Source: Sphingobacterium mizutaii
Lineage (GTDB): Bacteria; Bacteroidota; Bacteroidia; Sphingobacteriales; Sphingobacteriaceae
DNA: 64,000 nucleotides
NCBI RefSeq assembly: GCF_900187125.1
Contig: NZ_LT906468.1
Span: 2,418,001 to 2,482,000, forward strand
Reading direction: 5' to 3'
Shown: in pieces, positions 62,084-64,000 of the stretch
How positions within the stretch are numbered: the first letter of the stretch is position 1
Layout: every line of letters starts with the position of its first letter
The notes under the pieces: generated by a model
Told to the model about the DNA's origin: nothing
The model's input: only the letters and a program-made list of their open reading frames with translations
The model's database searches: none
Made by a program: the position numbers and the translations under genes

Positions 62084-63268
62084 ATGACTGACAAAATTAA
62101 TCTGTCGGTATTCAAGAAGTTTTTCTCCTCGAATACATCCGGCGGTATTCTACTCTTTTTATGCGTCGTGATCTCCTTGATCATTGCAAACACCTCCGCT
62201 TCTAACGCTTTCAATGAACTTTTACAAGTTAAATTAGGTTTCGAAAATGAAACCATCCAGTTACGGTATAGCATCAAGCAATGGATTGACGATGGCTTAA
62301 TGGCCATTTTCTTCTTATTGGTAGGTCTTGAAATCAAAAGGGAATTGGTGGAAGGCGAGCTGTCCTCTCCAAAAAATGCAATCCTGCCTATTTTGGCAGC
62401 TGTAGGTGGAGCTATTGTCCCTGCCTTAATCTATACCATTTTCAATCATGATCAAGCTTCACACCACGGCTGGGGAATACCCATGGCAACGGATATCGCC
62501 TTTGCATTGGCAATAATCTCCCTTTTGGATAAAAGAGTCCCACCCAGTCTAAAAATATTCTTAGCCGCATTGGCCATTGTGGATGATCTCTTGGCTATTT
62601 TGGTAATCGCCATCTTCTATTCTACGGAATTACATTATACCTATCTGTTGTATGCAGCAGGCATCACCGGCTTATTGGTTGTTTTCAATCGAACTGGTGT
62701 AAAAAACATCTGGGCTTATATTATCCCCGGTCTATTTATTTGGTACTTTATCCATCACTCGGGCATCCATGCTACCATTGCTGGGGTATTGGTTGCCATG
62801 ACCCTGCCCACAACCCCAGATGCAACAGAATCCCCCTTGGAAAAATTGGAACATGCGTTGGCAAACCCAGTAAATTTTATCATTATTCCTCTTTTTGCCT
62901 TGGTCAACACCAACATTAGCATACATAGTGAAATGGTACACGGACTACAGACTCCGCTTGGATTAGGGATTATCCTAGGTCTATTCTTCGGAAAAACCAT
63001 CGGAATCTACCTAACCACTTGGATCTGCGTAAAAACCAAATTGGCCAATCTTCCCGATATGGCCGGCTGGAAACACATGATCGGAGTCGGTATGTTAGGC
63101 GGTATCGGTTTTACTATGTCTATTTTCATCTCTATGCTTTCCTTCAAGGATCCCCTATTTATTGAAGAAGCTAAATTCGCAGTCCTCATAGGTTCATTAA
63201 TATCAGGTACTTGCGGGTATTTATACCTGTCTTTTGTAGCAAAAAAAGATAAATTTAAAGTTGATTAA
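62084..63268 (+). CDS. nhaA: Na+/H+ antiporter NhaA
   Basis: A 394-residue inner-membrane antiporter, 12 helices. DDGLMAIFFLLVGLEIKRELVEGEL is helix 2 with its cytosolic loop. The paired aspartates of the ion site are in AIVDDLLAILVIAIFYS. GIHATIAGVLVAMTLP and MLGGIGFTMSIFISML (helix 10-11) are also typical. It exchanges Na+ for H+ for pH and salt homeostasis. Monocistronic, with a hairpin downstream. Confidence 0.97.
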   Translation: MTDKINLSVFKKFFSSNTSGGILLFLCVVISLIIANTSASNAFNELLQVKLGFENETIQLRYSIKQWIDDGLMAIFFLLVGLEIKRELVEGELSSPKNAILPILAAVGGAIVPALIYTIFNHDQASHHGWGIPMATDIAFALAIISLLDKRVPPSLKIFLAALAIVDDLLAILVIAIFYSTELHYTYLLYAAGITGLLVVFNRTGVKNIWAYIIPGLFIWYFIHHSGIHATIAGVLVAMTLPTTPDATESPLEKLEHALANPVNFIIIPLFALVNTNISIHSEMVHGLQTPLGLGIILGLFFGKTIGIYLTTWICVKTKLANLPDMAGWKHMIGVGMLGGIGFTMSIFISMLSFKDPLFIEEAKFAVLIGSLISGTCGYLYLSFVAKKDKFKVD

Positions 63269-63308
63269 GAAATAGACGTTATAACGACTTTTTTGCATAA
63301 ATATTAAA

Positions 63309-63346
63309 AGAATGCGCGCTTATATAAAATAATATGCGCGCATTCT
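63309..63346 (+). terminator. Hairpin after nhaA
   Basis: AGAATGCGCGC (63309-63319) and GCGCGCATTCT (63336-63346), perfect 11-base GC-rich stem with a 16-base loop. T-run after it is weak, so efficiency is uncertain. Confidence 0.6.
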
Positions 63347-63435
63347 ACTTTAAATAAATAATGTAATCATTTAAATTATTGTCGTGAGAAAAATCAAGCT
63401 ACAGATATGAGGAAATTTTCGGTTCGAAAAGGCCT

Positions 63436-63519
63436 AAAAAAAAATAAAGCTTGAGTCAATCGGGCGACTGCTCAAGCTTTAAAAAATAACCTCTTTTATG
63501 AGGTAATCAACCTAAACCT
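63436..63519 (-). ncRNA. Candidate small RNA A (about 84 nt)
   Basis: A self-contained minus-strand unit without an ORF. Promoter TTTG-N21-TATCTTTG (63556-63524), start expected near 63519. The RNA would read UCUUAGGUUUAGGUUGAUUACC, a 5-bp hairpin ACCUC/GAGGU (63504-63489) followed by UUAUUUUUU, then the main terminator AAAGCUUGAG...CUCAAGCUUU (63480-63446; 15-base C-rich loop containing GCCCG) and nine U. It shares UUAGGUUUA, promoter and layout with candidate B. Expression is not shown; the two complete signals make chance unlikely. Confidence 0.6.
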
Positions 63520-63523
63520 AAGA

Positions 63524-63556
63524 CAAAGATAGAGATTTACTTATATAAATTCCAAA
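63524..63556 (-). promoter_or_regulatory. Promoter of small RNA A
   Basis: Minus-strand TTTG (63556-63553), 21-base spacer, TATCTTTG (63531-63524); full match to the Bacteroidota vegetative promoter. Confidence 0.7.
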
Positions 63557-63628
63557 TTTATTAATGGATTTAAGTCCTATTCTTGTGTATAAAATATTTA
63601 ACTTGTTGGAAATCAGGAGAATAAAATT

Positions 63629-63698
63629 AAAAAAATAAAGGTTTTCAAACGGGGAGAATGAAAACCTTTAATAACCAATTATAAACCTAAATTATGAT
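63629..63698 (-). ncRNA. Candidate small RNA B (about 70 nt)
   Basis: Second minus-strand unit, 110 bases upstream of A. Promoter TTTG-N20-TATCTTTG (63734-63703), start expected near 63698. The RNA contains AUUUAGGUUUAUAAUUGGUUAUU, then terminator AAAGGUUUUCA...UGAAAACCUUU (63669-63637; 11-base loop UUCUCCCCGUU) and seven U. The only ORFs across it are short and unlike protein. Same architecture as A with a shared UUAGGUUUA and a CCCG-containing loop, so the pair are probably paralogues. Confidence 0.6.
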
Positions 63699-63702
63699 AC
63701 CA

Positions 63703-63734
63703 CAAAGATAGTGTACATTTTACACATTTGCAAA
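63703..63734 (-). promoter_or_regulatory. Promoter of small RNA B
   Basis: Minus-strand TTTG (63734-63731), 20-base spacer, TATCTTTG (63710-63703). Divergent from the riboflavin synthase promoter about 60 bases away. Confidence 0.7.
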
Positions 63735-63789
63735 TCTTTTTTAAAATAATTTTTATACCCTGCCCGTTTAGGAAGAAAATTGTTTATAT

Positions 63790-63797
63790 TATATTTG
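63790..63797 (+). promoter_or_regulatory. -7 element of the riboflavin synthase gene
   Basis: TATATTTG (TAnnTTTG), 18 bases before the start. The leader would be about 13 bases, leaving no room for an FMN riboswitch. Confidence 0.55.
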
Positions 63798-63815
63798 AAA
63801 AAAACATTCAAAAAT

Positions 63816-64000
63816 ATGTTTACAGGCATTATAGAAACTTTAGGAACGGTTAAGAAAATTGAGTTGGAACAAAGCAATATCCATTATTTCATCGAATCAC
63901 CTATCTCCCCTGACCTTAAAATTGACCAAAGTGTTTCTCACAATGGTGTATGTTTAACTGTAGTGGGTATCGAAGAAAATACCCATCAAGTTACAGCCAT
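63816..64000 (+). CDS. ribE: Riboflavin synthase alpha chain, N-terminal part (cut by window edge)
   Basis: The first 61 codons of riboflavin synthase, which dismutates two 6,7-dimethyl-8-ribityllumazine molecules to riboflavin. The start MFTGIIETLGTVKKIE is the near-invariant N-terminus of the family. SVSHNGVCLTVVGI contains the conserved NGVCLT loop with the active-site Ser/Cys region. The full protein is about 195-200 residues, two-thirds beyond the window. Confidence 0.96.
   Translation, partial: MFTGIIETLGTVKKIELEQSNIHYFIESPISPDLKIDQSVSHNGVCLTVVGIEENTHQVTA

Noticed and set aside
63745..63815. FMN riboswitch before riboflavin synthase
   Set aside because: The -7 box leaves a leader of about 13 bases and the conserved RFN helices are not present.
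63692..63877. 61-codon minus-strand ORF over the sRNA B promoter and the riboflavin synthase start
   Set aside because: Antisense to the conserved start of riboflavin synthase and lacks protein character.

Overview
The window looks like chromosomal DNA of a Bacteroidota member, most likely family Sphingobacteriaceae (Sphingobacterium/Pedobacter-like). The basis is low G+C, almost no Shine-Dalgarno sequences, promoters of the Bacteroidota type (-33 TTTG / -7 TAnnTTTG), and protein types typical of this phylum: M60 lipoprotein peptidase, RecQ of about 730 residues, sulfite reductase with a HEPN-like tail, and DUF1573. I saw no rRNA, tRNA, CRISPR array, integrase, transposase or phage gene. Taxonomy is inferred from these traits, not from a search.

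Layout. 1-490 is the start of glutamate dehydrogenase (cut by the window edge). 598-3936 holds a D-cysteine desulfhydrase/ACC-deaminase-type enzyme, a secreted sugar-isomerase-like TIM barrel and two small conserved proteins. 3937-5334 is a gene-free tract packed with repeats and palindromes. 5335-12315 is a mixed accessory stretch: class A beta-lactamase, M60 metallopeptidase lipoprotein, SulP anion transporter, LysE exporter, trans-aconitate methyltransferase and a decayed O6-alkylguanine alkyltransferase.

12906-31522 is one long plus-strand exopolysaccharide/capsule operon. It encodes an initiating sugar-phosphate transferase, an outer-membrane barrel and a lipoprotein of unknown role, a CpsB-type phosphatase, Wza-like exporter, Wzc-like tyrosine kinase, Wzx-like flippase, Wzy-like polymerase, a GT4 glycosyltransferase, a PaaK/CapK-like adenylating enzyme, a fused dehydrogenase-oxidoreductase, an alpha/alpha-barrel-like protein, a WecG/TagA glycosyltransferase and a Wzi-like surface protein. 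A 590-base leader precedes it. 31836-38155 is a minus-strand assimilatory sulfate reduction operon (sulfite reductase, cobA, siroheme synthase, cysH, cysD, cysN). Divergent from it is pstSCAB for phosphate import.

41869-63268 is mostly housekeeping: dicarboxylate/amino-acid symporter, ferredoxin, acyl-CoA reductase, FtsE-like ATPase, grpE-dnaJ, kdsA-recQ and a KdsD-like isomerase (two KDO-pathway enzymes flanking recQ), aminotransferase, cmk, topA, UbiA-like prenyltransferase, engB, an ABC exporter pair and nhaA. The window ends in riboflavin synthase. Between nhaA and riboflavin synthase are two tandem minus-strand units. Each has a complete -33/-7 promoter and an intrinsic terminator 70-85 bases downstream, with no ORF. 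They look like two related small RNAs and are the strongest candidate for something undescribed here.
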